In this document: positions 1 through 12,172 of the stretch, one piece after another
Layout of the letters: each line of letters opens with the position of its first letter
How positions within the stretch are numbered: the stretch's first letter is position 1
NCBI GenBank assembly: GCA_951799425.1
Contig: OX637391.1
Location: 14,875,051 to 14,939,050, forward strand
DNA from: Ilex aquifolium
Lineage: Eukaryota > Streptophyta > Magnoliopsida > Aquifoliales > Aquifoliaceae
Length of the DNA: 64,000 nt
Reading direction: 5' to 3'
Notes under the pieces: model-generated
What the model was told of the DNA's origin: nothing
Database searches by the model: none
Seen by the model: only the letters and a program-made list of their open reading frames with translations
Program-made: the position numbers and the translations under genes

Positions 1-720
1 TCTACAATGTGAGTGGGAGTCTAAGCCTCCATCAACCTCCCTACTTCCTCCTTTGTGCTCCAACAATGGGAGTATTTATAGGCAAGAGAAGGAGACAAGA
101 GGGGGTGAAGGAATAGTGTATGCCGCCCAAGTCCAAGTGAAAAACCAACTACTCTGCAGCCAGTCTGTGGAGAACGTTCGAACGTTAGTTGACGTTCGAA
201 CGTTGCCTCTGTTTTTGCCTTATGGTCGTTCGAACGTTGTCTGTCGTTCTAACGTTTCTTCTGTCTTTGCCTTATGGGCGTTCGAATGCCAGATGTGCTC
301 TGATCCTCTCACTCGAGTGGTCTGTGGTCTTCTGTGAAGTTCAGTTCCACACTCTATGCAGTAGTCTGGTCCTCAATCAACTTAAGTGCACGTTCGAACG
401 TGAGTTGGCGTTCGAACGTGACACTCAAGTGCCTCAGAGCTTCAGAGTATTCTTTCCTAGCTGCAACACGCCTTCTCTTAGCAGTCAGGTCTGCTACAGT
501 TCAATGTGGACGTTCGAACGTGAGTTGGCGTTCGAACGTTCTGGCTGTGCTCCAAGCTTCTCCAATTTTGTGCCCTAATGTGCTGGTGTTACATTCAAGT
601 GTGATACTTGTTGTTCTTGAGTCATTGTTCAGTTTAGGGCCTGAAATGACATCACTTAAACTCCATCAAAGCACAATCAGTCTTAAAATGGCATAATAAA
701 ATGCTAACTTTAAATGCTAA
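1..720. repeat. Repeat DNA rich in the palindrome CGTTCGAACG
   Basis: No gene is supported here. The 10-bp palindrome CGTTCGAACG, with a few one-base variants, recurs near 174, 193, 227, 244, 269, 390, 409, 509 and 528. Two pairs (about 390-418 and 509-537) repeat the same arrangement: palindrome, then GTGAGTTGG, then palindrome, with centres about 19 bp apart. The open frames that cover the region owe their repeated RSNV or FERE residues to this motif and have no family features. Decayed versions of the paired motif occur in the LTRs at 4360-4500 and 12545-12680, so this is probably LTR or terminal sequence of the same Gypsy family. The junction with the adjacent RT fragment lies near 721. 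Confidence 0.6.
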
Positions 721-1725
721 TCAAATATCCTCCTCCTTTATTCTCAGCTGATGGTACCAAGTACGAAGATCAATCTTAGAGTAGTACCTAGAACCCCTTA
801 GCTGATCACACAAATCATAAATCTGAGGTAGAGGATACCTATTCTTTATTGTCACTTGATTCAACTTCCTATAATCTGTACATAGCCCGAGCGTCTCATC
901 ATGCTTCTTCACAAAGAGGACTGGTGCTCCCCAAGGTGAAATGCTTCGACGGATAAACCCAATAGCCAACAGTTGGTCCAATTGCTTCCTTAGCTCCTTC
1001 AACTCCAAACGTGCTATGCGGTAAGGAGCAATGGATATGGGTTTAGTAGTCAGAGATAAATCAATAGCAAATTTGATCTTACTCTGTGGGGGTAATCTAG
1101 GTCGTTCATCCGGGAAGACATCCAGAAAATTTGACACCACCAATATGCAGTCAGACTGAGATTCAACTCGCTCATCTCCCATTAAGCTGGCTAGAAAGTT
1201 CAAAGTACTCCTTCCCTTAACTTTCATAAATCGATTACCCGTAGTGAAAAATGGGTGGAAAGAATTTCGCTCATTTTTTAAGCGAAAAACTACCCCTCCC
1301 AGTAATTGGAATACAACCCATTTCCGAAAATAATCCATTAAAACATGAAAAGTAGACAATAGATTTATTTCGAATATCACATCCTACCCTTTCATATCAA
1401 GTACCACCAAATCAACCTTCAACTCTTGCTCCCCAATCCGGAACACATAACCCCTACACACACTAAATGTATCAAACCATTCCTAGTAGGTAAATCAATA
1501 TTTAAAACACTTTCTAGTCTTTCAAATTCCAACCCTAATGTCATAGCATAGGTCGTGCATGTAAAAGAGTTTATGACACTAGAACCAAATAGAATGCATC
1601 CCCATGAATTATACAAAAGAACAATACCTTCCACCACGGTGTTGGAAGCATTCTCATCCTGTTGGGTCATAGCAAAAACCTGACCTTGGTTGTTTTCCAC
1701 TTATTGCTCTAGCTCCATGGTTTAT
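721..1725 (-). pseudogene. Gypsy protease and partial reverse transcriptase
   Basis: This is the pol fragment of the truncated element. The protease part (1700-1419) keeps the LLYNSWGC..LF context of plant Gypsy proteases. At the active site, where the family has D-S/T-G, it reads LFGSS, so the catalytic Asp is lost. The RT part (1380-721) shows the N-terminal RT blocks: the PYRIA..EL..L..QLDQLL region, [31 protein letters not shown] and KIDLR.WYHQLRI. It ends just before the block leading to the YxDD catalytic motif, so no active polymerase could be made. Several frame changes separate the two parts. Confidence 0.8.
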
Positions 1726-2800
1726 CTACTGTAGTTGCTTTTGTGGTGGTAGCTTATTCTGATGCGATTGTCCCATAGCCTGAGTGTTCTTACTGATTTT
1801 GTCCACGGTTAGGCTGTCCCAGAGGTGGAACAGATGGACAGTTGCTCCTAAGATGCCCAAACCCTCCACAACCAAAGCATAGTTGGGTATCCATGTTTTT
1901 CCTCTTTGGCAAGCCCAAGTTCCCCGAACCGGTGGATTCCTTTGCCCAGTAGTTTGATCTGGGCTACGATATGGGACCACCCTCTACACTCCTCCACTAT
2001 TGTTGCCTGTCCTAATTGGATCTCCCCTTGCCAAAGTATGTCTCCTCTAGTTATCCTCAATATCCCTTTCTACCAATGTGGCCCTCTCAAACAAGTCCCC
2101 CATACTTTCTAATTTTGGGAGCAACGACCTTCTCTCGAATGGTAGGTCTCAAGCCTTGCTCAAACCTCATGGCCCTCTTGGCCCTCCTGGCCTCGGTAGA
2201 AACAAACTTTGTAGTGTAGCGGGATAATTCATCAACCTTTCCTTTATACTAAGCTACGGTAATATTGTTTTGTCATAGTGCTAAGAACTCTTCACTAATC
2301 TTGTCTTTTACAGATTCAGGGAAGTACTTGTCTTGGAATACTTCGTCAAAGGCCTCCCAGGTCATGGCATCCATGTTTCGCATCCTCTTAACCGAGTCCC
2401 ACCAATGGTCTGCCTCTCCTCCCAAAAGATAGGTAGCCATCTCGACTCGGAGATCCTCAGCAATCCCCATACTATATTAATCATCTTAACTCGTCTAATC
2501 CATTAGTTAGCATCCATAGGGTTAAAGCTTCCCTGAAAAGTGGGTGGATGTTGCCTTAAAAATTCCCAGAGAACCATCATCCTCCAGTTCTCATTCCCGA
2601 TGATCTGTCTTTGAGCTAAAGGCTGGACAACCCCATTGTGATTGTTGTTATTCTCGTTCTAGTTTTGTGCTAAGGTGGTCAACTCCCTCAAACATTGATA
2701 GATGTCGCTTGTAGAATCTTGAGGTGGTGGTGGGGCTTGGTTTCCAGCTGGAATAGTCGGGCGGCCACATCCTCTCTTATCCTCCATTCTGCACATTAAA
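1726..2800 (-). pseudogene. Gypsy gag with CCHC zinc knuckle, degenerate
   Basis: This is the structural capsid/nucleocapsid gene of the minus-strand Gypsy fragment. Between 2470 and 2273 it keeps a typical retrotransposon gag stretch (ATYLLGGEADHWWDSVKRM, then KYFPESVKD and EEFL). A zinc knuckle with C-x2-C-x4-H-x4-C spacing is readable at about 1885-1830 in another frame. Multiple stops and frame changes lie between these blocks. It sits directly downstream of the PBS and upstream of the protease remnant, the normal order. Assignment to gag is firm. The exact start is not. Confidence 0.7.
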
Positions 2801-2963
2801 ACGCAGTTTAGTTTCCTCTATAAAGCTATAAACACCAACTCATGCTTAACTCATAAACACATAACTCCCAACGATTCAAGCTTAACGTTTCTTCCAAGTT
2901 ATACTAACATTTCGAGTGAGTGATCCCAAAACCTACAGCTCCCATGTAAGATCTAATCTCTAG

Positions 2964-2975
2964 ACTCTGATACCA
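2964..2975 (-). other. Primer-binding site (tRNA-Met type)
   Basis: The minus strand reads TGGTATCAGAGT. This matches the usual plant LTR-retrotransposon PBS complementary to the 3' end of initiator tRNA-Met, with one mismatch at the last base. It lies immediately inside the LTR end and sets the orientation of the element. Confidence 0.8.
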
Positions 2976-2977
2976 AC

Positions 2978-4690
2978 TTCTAACATCATGAAATTCACAG
3001 TGAAAACATTAATTATCTATCAACCATTAAACCATGAGAGCATACTAAAGTACCATTAAATAAATACAACCATTCATCATTCAATATCTAATTAGATAAA
3101 TCTCAAACAAAACTTAAATAAATCATTAAGGTTAAATGCAAACCAAAGTAAATATTCTTCTACAACTAACTAAAGAACATCCATGAAAATATCAATTCAT
3201 TAAAATTAAGAACTATAAACTAGGGAAAGTATAACTAAATGTCCACTTTCGGATCTACATCATGATCCACCTCAGTATCCCAATCTACCGGCTCACCTAG
3301 TCTTGGGTCCTCCTCAATACCAAAATCTGAAAAATATTTTTGGTAGGGTGAGCAATAAAGTCTAGTAAGAAAACCTTCTCAAACCCAAACAAGGTTTAGA
3401 AATCTTAAAAAATAGGTTAGTCTCAGTTTGTAAAATACCATTTATAATTTTTAATTAAAACAGTGTCAAGTAACAATCTCAAGTTTACGCAATAGGAACA
3501 TTAAAATTTGGATCAGCATAGAATCATTCATAAAATCATATTTCGTAACACAATATCTCATGTACATATGCTGAATAAACAAGAATTCACATAACGAATA
3601 CATCTAGCCCAAAAAACTCCACCTTTTAAAAAATAACACCTCGTAGGGTCACAAAGTTCAGGAAGGGCATATACTAACGTATCAGTAATGACGAATCCTT
3701 CATAAGATTATGGTATACCAATCCTCAACCTCGGTCCCTATGGAACGAATAGTGGTTTGGAAACCCCTCAAGGAACCAAACCTACTACAAGTGATAGAAA
3801 ATCTTCGAACCCCTTAATGTAAGAGATACATGTGAACACTCTACGATATAGGTTCGCATGTAACCCTAGTTCATCAATTCCATCACACGAGATATATTTT
3901 CGTAAAAACTCACATTTTCCAACATTAAAAATCACACAACTATCAAAGCTCAAGAGTAATTCAATCGACACATGCAAGACATTGTAGAATAAATCATTCA
4001 AGTTAGCAATAATGAAAATCTAGGGTTTTTATCAAGAACATGTGATTTTTTATGTAAAACATGTATTTCTTTCAAAAACGAATCATATTATCAAAAAGAG
4101 TGTAAAAACATTGTAAATCTATCATATTTAAGTAAATAGGAATCAAAACATAAATATAGTTAACCATAACCCTTAATGAATGAATTTGAGAAAGAACCCC
4201 GACCTTGATCCGTAGTTTAATCAATTCTAGTGTGCGTTGATTTGTTTCCTAGGAGTTAGTTCCCCACAATCTTGCCATTTTTCTTCCCTATCACCCTCTC
4301 TTGGCTCCCTAGGGTTGAAAACTGCAGTAAAAAAACTTCTCTCTTGGTTCATGCTCAAACGTGATTGGCATTCAAATGCTCCACATTCGGACGTCAATTG
4401 CATTTGAACGTGGTCTATTCTCAGTATCTCATGTTCTGTCTGTCAGGCCTAAACGTTCGGGGCTAAATTTCACGTCAATTGCATTTGAACTACGTTCGAA
4501 CGTAACTCCAGTTTTGGCTTGAACTTCCAAGGTTATTTTGGTCTAGTTAGGAGTCAATTCACGAAATTTTCATGAAATACATTTTTGTATCCCTTGAAGT
4601 GAAGTTGCTAATGTCCAAAAATCAGCTCAATAAAAAGTTATGGCAAAAATATTAAGGTAGTGTTTAATTTCTTTCTACCCAAATTCTCTC
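2978..4690 (-). repeat. 5' LTR of the truncated Gypsy element
   Basis: This AT-rich sequence has no coding potential and lies upstream of the PBS. Its reverse complement aligns, with heavy divergence, to the plus-strand block 12360-14212. Shared landmarks include CTGATTTTTGGACA, the paired TTCGAA-type motifs, ACCCTAG, the ATTAAACTACGGATCAAGG / ATTGCGGATTAAAGG junction and the TTGAGG..GAGG..TTG tract. The end next to the PBS is well placed. The distal end is approximate. Confidence 0.65.
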
Positions 4691-4799
4691 AAACACATGT
4701 CTTAGCTCCGGAACACATTCAATGTTCTAATACATCCCATATCACATATCCTTAATTCAATTATATTAATGCAATGCATGATAGTATAATATAATATAA

Positions 4800-5395
4800 A
4801 ATAATTACATGGGAGGCTTACAGTAAGGTTACCACCATTGTGAGTAAAGTTACCACATTTAAAAGTCACATTACAAAGATTATGAGTAAATTTACAAAAG
4901 AAATTAGTTAACTTACAACCATTGTGGATGAATTTACAACAACTTTGGTAATTTTTCACTCCAGTTTGGGTAAAGTTACCCTATTTAAAGGTCACATTAA
5001 AAAATCGTGGGTAAATTTATGACATAAATGGTTAAGTACAACCATTGTGGACGAATTTACATCAACTTTGGTAAACTTACAACAATTAAGGGTAAATTTA
5101 CTATAGTTTAGGATTAAGTTACAACAATAGTGGAGAAAGTTCCAAGAGTATAGGCCAAACTTACTACCATATTAGTTAAAGTTATGATATATGTGGGTAA
5201 TATTACAATTTAAATGTATATGTATATTAGCTTTGGTATCCTTATCCTAAATGGTGGTAAATTCGCCCTAAATACTAGTAGTGTCATTCAAAAGTGGTAA
5301 CATTACCCCCAAACAGTAATAATATTACTCGAATATTGGTAAATTCATCCAAATCGTTGTAATATCATCCCAAACGATGGTATTTTTTATCCAAT
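4800..5395. repeat. Degenerate satellite of the 'ttacc-aca-ttgtggtaa' type
   Basis: Short phrases such as GGTAACTTTAC, TTACAACAATTG and GTGGTAAATTTACC recur every 25-35 bp in diverged form. The block 5095-5250 resembles 15310-15460 in the same orientation (ACTATAGTTTAGGATTAAG versus ACTACAGTTTAGGGTTAAC), so it belongs to the family that forms the ~510-bp array at 14889-18880. No gene is present. Confidence 0.6.
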
Positions 5396-5915
5396 TAATA
5401 TTCAGTTCATCAAGTTAACATTCAAACTCATCAAATCAACACCAAATTGACATTGAATTCAACTAATTAACATTAAAATTCATCAAATTAACATTCAATT
5501 CATCCAATTAATATTTAAATTCATCCAATTAACATTCAATTGCGCAAATTAACATTCAAGATCATCCAATAAACATTCAATTCATCAAATCAAAACCAAA
5601 GTACCATGCAATTTCATCTAATTAATCAAATTGACATCAAATTAACATCCAAATTCAAATAATTAGCATTTAATTCATCAAATTAACATTCAAATTCAAC
5701 TATTTAACATTAAATTTATCAAATTAGCATCCAAATTAACATTCAATTTCATCTAATTAATATTCAATTCATCAAATTAACATTGACGGTTAATTTTGTT
5801 TGAATTTTAATAAATAAAATTGAAGGTAATTTTTTTATTAATTTGGTGAAATTGAATGTTTATATGCTGTTAATTTGATGAAATAAATTGTTAATTAGAT
5901 GAATTCGAATGTTAC
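5396..5915. repeat. AT-rich short tandem repeat with a foldback end
   Basis: The unit ATTAACATTCAATTCATCAA, about 17-34 bp with variants, is reiterated from 5396 to about 5790. From about 5840 to 5915 the same phrases appear in reverse complement (GTTAATTTGATGAA, GTTAATTAGATGAATTC), so the block could fold back on itself. It is non-coding and probably decayed from a small DNA transposon or simple-repeat expansion. Confidence 0.55.
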
Positions 5916-6366
5916 CACTTTTTAGGGTATAACTAGCACTATTTAAAATATGACAAAGTTATTTGTTTTTTTTAATCTCCAAAAAGTTTGTGATCTAACC
6001 CAAGAGTTTGGGATCCATCGCAAGGTTACTGTAGTCTCCCCCCAAAGTGGTTTCTTCACCCCATATCCAGAATTAACCATCTCATTGGAATAGGGAAAGT
6101 TTGGGAAAAATATCTACGATCGATCACAAGGTCACTAGAGTCTGCCTTGCAACTAATTTCCTTACTCAATTCTTGGTAATTGCCACAATCTCATTATAGC
6201 CTAGATATTATGTGATCGATCAAAATTACTTATATTTAGGGTGATAATTATAAAACTGCATTTATTTATAATAATGCATATTGTGTAAAACGTGTTTCAT
6301 GAATACTAAATGGTTTAAGAATTGGGATATAGGGTGTATTAGAGGTGTTTCGTATCTTGAAAAACA
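5916..6366. other. Unassigned AT-rich sequence
   Basis: I see no gene, repeat array or structural element here. It could contain the upstream part of the plus-strand LTR that continues at 12360, since the LINE lies between them, but similarity to other LTR copies is too weak to be sure. Confidence 0.4.
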
Positions 6367-6598
6367 TCTTTGGGAGAAGTTTTTTTTTTTCATAAAATAG
6401 AGCTTCAAGCATCATAGGATTATCTAGCATCCCAACTAGGTTGGCACCCCAGGAAATCCCGAATCATGTGCTATAGGCTTGAATATTATTAATGAAAGAA
6501 AAAGAGAATACATGGAAGAAGTGGAAAAATAAAGAAAAGTCTGGTCCCGGTAGCTTATAAAATGCCACAATCTAGCTCACAGAGGACTCAAAACCACC

Positions 6599-9500
6599 CT
6601 ATGGTTTAAACCTATACAAAGGGAGGCTATACATGTCGTTACAGAGTTGAGTAGCAAGCACTGTAGGTGCAGCCCGCCACCATTGAAAACCTGAATAGGA
6701 TAAACCAATATTTGCGCATTTATCGGCTACAACATTTCCTTCTCGAAAGATATGACTAAATCGGAAGTTCATATGCTGCAAATAATACTTGCAATTTAAC
6801 CAGTGAATTTTAAGGGACCAGGGTGGGTCATAAGATGGATTAGCCAAACATTGAATGATAGAGCGAGCGTCAGACTCCAACCAGAGGTATCTCCAAACCT
6901 TCTGCCAAGTTTGTTCAATACCAATAATAACTACGACCAATTCAGCATAGAAAGCAGTTTGCACACCCAAAGATTCACTAAAAATCCCTTAACAAAACCC
7001 CTATTAGTTCTATAAATACCAGCAGCAACAGCTGGCCCAGGATTTCCTTTGGCTAAACCATCCGTGTTCAATTTAATCCAACCACTAGGAGGGGGATACC
7101 ACTTTACAGGAATAATTCAAGGGGCCTTTCTATGTAGACCTTGAACACCAATAGATCTAAGAATCAATAGATCAGAAACGGAATTATCCATTATTCCAAC
7201 ACTACTTTTACCAATAGTAGAAAGCATAGAAAGAATATAAAGGCAAGACCGTTTGAGAAATGGCTTCTGGCCTTCAAAATGACATGAATTACGAGAGTAC
7301 CAAATAGCCTCAAACACCAAAAGCACCGTAGCTATCCATAGATTGTATACCTGGGAGTTCATATTGCGAGAGAGAATATGCTGCCAAAAATCCAAAACAG
7401 AAATATTCTGGGTAGGAACATAGACCTGGAAAATTGAAGCTAACCACCTCCATAAATCTATAGCAAATTCACAAGAAGTGAACAAGTGACAGGCATCTTC
7501 CCAATGACCTCTAGAAGTGCATAAACTACAACAAGAAAGAGCATCCCTGTTTTTGAAGTTGATCATCCGTAGGGAGTCTATTCCAAAAAAAAGTCTCCAT
7601 GCCAAAAAAGAAAGCTTGGGAGGAATGAATGGATGCCATAATAAACGAGCCCAAGGAACAATAGCCATCTGATCACGACAGTGGGAATAAGCATCAGAGA
7701 ATGTTAATGCACCTGTATTACTATAAAGCCAAACTAAGAAGTCAGCTCTATCATCCACAGGAAAAGTCGTCCTTTGAATAACATTAGACAAATCTGGATA
7801 AGCCAATAAAAAATTAGAAGACAATGACCAAGAGTGGTTGGAAATAAAATGGGACACATTACAATTTAAACCAGCAGCCAAAGAAGGAAGAATCTGAAGT
7901 TGTTGATAAATAGGCTCCCCCAACCAATTATCGTTCCAAAAATCTACTTTCCTGCCATCACAAACTACCCACTGAGCATGAAGAGCAATATAAGGCAAAA
8001 TAGACTTTAAACCCGGCCAGATAGAAGAAATCTTGTAAGTATATGCAGTTTTAGATAAAGATAAATGAAATCTATTATGCATAAGTCCACTCCAGGCACT
8101 ATTATCAGTTAAAATACAACAACAGGTCTTCATGAGAGCAGCACGATTAAGTGCCTTAAAACAATGTAGTCCAAGACCACCCTCTGCAAGAGAAGAACAT
8201 AAACGAGCCCAAGAAACACAGACTAACTTTCTAGTACTGATATTTCCTGTCCATATAAAATTGCAAACCCAAGACTGTAGTTGCTTCAACAGAGAAACTG
8301 GCCATAGGTACACCCTAAAAGAGTGCAAAAGCATAGGATAAATCACTGTTTTCAATAACTGAACTCTCCTAACTAAGGAGAGAAGTTTACAGTACCAACC
8401 CTCCAGTTTAGATTTAACTTTATCAGCCAAACACTACAAATGTATCCTCTTAGGTTTGCCTTTAAAAATTGGGACCCCCAAATAAGTAAAAGGAGAAGAG
8501 CCTTCACTAATACCAAGAGCTGAGGAAATAAAATGCCGTCGATGGACTGCCCCTTTCCCAATAAAAAATCTGCTCTTAGCTTTACTAACTATTTGACCAG
8601 ACGCCTGACCATAATGATCCAAAAAATTCAGAAAAGAATGAAGGCTGAGGAAGTACCCTTACAAAAGACAAAAATGTCATCAGCATATAACAAGTGAGTG
8701 GGAGCTTTAAACCCTTAAGGAGAGGAAATAGGAGCAATCTTACCCTTGGCAGCCAATAAAGAAATCCCCCTACTGAGTACCTCTTCAGCTAAACAAAAGA
8801 GAATAGGGGATAAGGGGTCACCTTGTCTAACACCCCTCTGACAAGAGCAATAGCCAAACGGGGAACCATTGATTAAGATAGACAATTTAGCAGAAGATAA
8901 GATAGTAGAAATCCATTGAGAAAACTTATCAGAGAACCCAAAACGCTGAATAACTTTAAGCAAGAACCCCCAATGAAGAGTATCAAAAGCTTTGACAACA
9001 TCAAGCTTTAATCCCACATTACCCCCAAAAAATTTAAGATCCAAAAGATTAAAGCACTCAGAAGCCAACCCAAGATTCTCAACAATGCTTCTACCTTTAA
9101 TAAATGCAGTCTGATTAGGAGAAATAATTCTGCTTACAATAGAACTCAACCTGTCAGCAATGATTTTGGGAATGACTTTAAACAAAAAATTAGCAAGAGC
9201 AATAGGGCGAAATAGAGTGATATTATCAGCCTTAGGGACTTTAGGAATGAGAAACACAAAATTAGAATTAAAAGTTGGAGGAAGCCACCCAAGAGTAAAG
9301 AATTTTGTAATTGCATTAATAACATCAGTGTCCACTATATCCTAGCAAGACTGAAAAAACGAACCTCCAAAACCATCTGGACCAGGAGCGCTATGAGGAT
9401 CAAGATCAAATACAGTCTTTTTAATTTCGCTAGCAGAAGGAATAGAAGTCAGCATAGAGTTTTCAGCATCGGTCACCATAGTAGGAATAGTTGACTCCAC

Positions 9501-10749
9501 TAGACCATTATTATAAAAGGGGGAAGCAAAACTATATAGATTTTGAAAATAGGAGACAATATGGTCTTGAATAATATTAGGATCTTAAACAATATTATCA
9601 TCAATCAGCAAAGTATGAATCTTACCTTTAGCCACTCTAACCTTAGCCATTTTGTGAAAAAAAAGTAGTATTCTTGTCCCCATCACTAACCCACTTAATC
9701 CTTGACTTATCCCTCCAAATACCTTCTTGAATTTTGAGAGCATCAAACACCTCTTTTTTCGCATCAGATTCTTTCTCTAACAAATGATCCAAGGGCCCCA
9801 TCGTGTCAATATCATGTTGAACAGAGGAAAAAGATTCATCAGACAACCTAACTCTCTCATCAACATTACCAAAGACATTTTTGTTCCATGATTTGAGACC
9901 AATTTTAAGCACTTTCAACTTCTGTTTAAGAACAACAAAGGGGCAACTAGTAAAAGAACATGAATTCCAAGTATCACCCACAAACTACTTAAAACTTGGA
10001 TGAGAAACCCAAGAATTAATAAATCGGAAAGGCCTTGGACCTGATGCAGCTGACTTAGTAGCAGTGAAAAGAAGAGGATGATGATCAGAACATAGCTTAG
10101 GCAAAGAAATGCAAAAATTATCATACCAATTATCCAACCAAAGAGAATTGCACAAAGATCTATCCAACCTCATTTCAACCCTGGAGTGAAGACCCCTCGC
10201 CCAAGTAAACAAAACTCCCTTGGTGTCCATGTGGGAAAAATCACAATAGTCACTCATAGCCTAAAACTCAGCACAAGAAATCCTATTAGGAAGAAGATCT
10301 CCTCTTTTTTCATGGGCCCCAAGAACAGCATTAAAGTCCCCGATAGCCATCCAAGAACCAGTAATAGAGGTTTTTAGAGAGTAGAAAGCATCCCACAAAG
10401 TTCTCCTCTTAGTATAGGTGGTAGAAGCATAAACAATAGTAAAGGTGCATAAGCTATTATTAAAAAAAGATTGAAAAGTAACATGCTGATCAGAAATAGA
10501 AAGAACTTTAGGAACATGGATAGAATCAGCACATAAGACCCATAAATCAGGAAGAAGGGAGCCTCGATTGTTAAGAGCCACCAGTTTAAAACCCAAAGCT
10601 CTCCAATAGTAAACAGGAATAGAGGAGAAGTCTACCATAGGCTCTGCTAAACCAAGAAAATCTAGTTTATGAGTGTTACAAAAATTGCTTAATTCTCTTA
10701 ATGTAAGCCTATTACTTGGGCCTCTTGCATTCCAATATAGCACTTTCAT
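6599..10749 (-). pseudogene. LINE ORF2: AP endonuclease, reverse transcriptase, RNase H
   Basis: This is the replication protein of the L1-type element, acting by target-primed reverse transcription. Domains in order: AP-like endonuclease from 10749 (WNARG near the start, GDFNAVL, SDHHPL); RT with FRPIAL, QTAFIKGRSI, KLDVVKAFD, RGVRQGDPLSP and a YADD catalytic motif at about 8675; a zf-RVT-like cysteine/histidine region at about 7650-7450; and an RNase H domain from about 7080 (NTDG..GNPG) to the stop at 6599. The usual length is about 1,300 residues, matching this span. It is interrupted by stops, for example near 10258, 9982, 9340, 8710 and 8432, so it is inactive. Confidence 0.85.
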
Positions 10750-11189
10750 TAAGAAATTTGATCAGAGTGGCGACCCCTGAGGGAATAAGGAATCTCATGC
10801 GGAGTCTGCTGAGGCAACTTAGCTTTCTTTTTCAATCTCTTTTGTTGAGATTTAGAAAGAACAATGGTAAATGCATCACCCTCTTAAATGCCCACATCTA
10901 CTGGTTGAGAAGCAACGATATTAGAATCTGGAATTGGACCGTCAACTGCACCACTAACCGGATTAAGGCCAGCAGCATTATCACTATTGACATTATCAAG
11001 CTAAACAATAGAAGAGTCACAAACCCTGACATTCCCATCATTTATCAAAGGTGCAAGGCCTGATGAAACCTCACCACCCACTGCAGAATTTTCTTCATCT
11101 GACAAATCTGCCCATTTAGTGGAAGTACTGGCTCCTAGAGTATCACTAATATGAGTGACACTATTAGTCAAATCTGGAACACGAGCAGT

Positions 11190-12172
11190 CTACTGCACTA
11201 CCATATCAGTAGCATCCGTTACCTGCTTTGGTTTATAAACCACACCATGAGGCTTAACACTCTCATGAGCAGTCCCCTTATCAACCTTGTCTAATGGACC
11301 TTCTTTAACATTACCCTTGACACCAATGTCCTTAATAAAACGGCATTTGGAAATGTCGTGACCAACCAAATGGCAATGAGGACAAATAGCAGGGAGATTA
11401 TCATAATAAACATCCACACAAAAAAACCAAATCCAACTCTTTCCACTCGAACACAATCTGGAATAGGCCTAGTCATATCAATCTCAACTAAAATTCTAGC
11501 ATAGTGGCCATAAATTTGATTTAAAGTGGCCTTATCAATTTGAAGAAGAATACCCACACCCCTAGCAATTTCCAATAAATTTTGTCTGTGCCAATATTCT
11601 TGAGGCAAACCATACAACCGAATCCAAACATGGGAATGGGAATGCACTTGATTATAGGGATTGAATTCTAGAACCCATTGAGAAATTCTAAAAACCCCAG
11701 GGGAGAGATTCCAATTACCCACTGCCCAAACTTTCTTCATATCCTCTGAGTGATAAAAATGAATATCAAAATAACCTTTTCCCAAAGGCACAATTCTCCA
11801 TTCACCAATTGTCTTCCAGAGAAACACCAATTTAGCACGCAATTCCAAGATAGTCAAAGGATTAGTACCCTTTGGAAGAAGAAGCCTACCAATCACATTC
11901 CTCTTACACTCTTCCAATTTAGATCGATAAGTGTCCTCAGAAATTTTAACAGTAACCATATCCCCTACCATGACTGGCGGAGGGATTTGACACAAAGGTT
12001 CATCGACTACATTATGTTTAAGAGTAGCAGCGTAGGAAACTTTACCTTTATCAGAACAATTTAGGTTAGTAGGATCAGAGATTCCCCCACCCAAGGACGC
12101 CATGAATCCCCAAGGGCAGCAGATCCCATCTGGCTGAGAGGCATTAGGAATCAACGGATCGGCAGAAGCCAT
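11190..12172 (-). pseudogene. LINE ORF1: DUF4283-type RNA-binding protein with zinc knuckle
   Basis: This is the first ORF of the plant L1 element, a nucleic-acid-binding protein of the ribonucleoprotein particle. It starts with ATG at 12172. It shows the DUF4283-like region (RLLLPKG, WRIVPLGKGYFDIHF, VWIRLYGLPQEYW) followed by a C-x2-C-x4-H-x4-C knuckle (CPHCHLVGHDISKC). The knuckle is in a different frame from the first part. The break lies near 11410-11425, where a GT pair seems duplicated beside a T run. The C-terminal part then runs to about 11190. ORF2 starts some 440 bp further on, the expected order. Confidence 0.8.

Larger units (their letters stand above)
721..4690 (-). mobile_element. 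Truncated Ty3/Gypsy retrotransposon (Tekay/Del-like), 5' LTR to mid-RT
   Basis: Read on the minus strand, the order is LTR (about 4690-2978), primer-binding site, gag, protease, then reverse transcriptase. The element stops inside RT at about 721, where unrelated repeat DNA begins. The gag and RT sequences resemble Tekay/Del chromoviruses, and the primer site matches initiator tRNA-Met, as is usual for that group. RNase H, integrase and the 3' LTR are absent from the window. The coding part is broken by stops and frameshifts, so it is a dead copy. The upstream LTR boundary is uncertain because it grades into degenerate satellite sequence. Confidence 0.8.

Noticed and set aside
53..696. Overlapping open frames with repeated RSNV and FERE residues
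   Set aside because: The repeats come from CGTTCGAACG DNA words, the frames overlap each other and no domain or codon pattern supports a gene.
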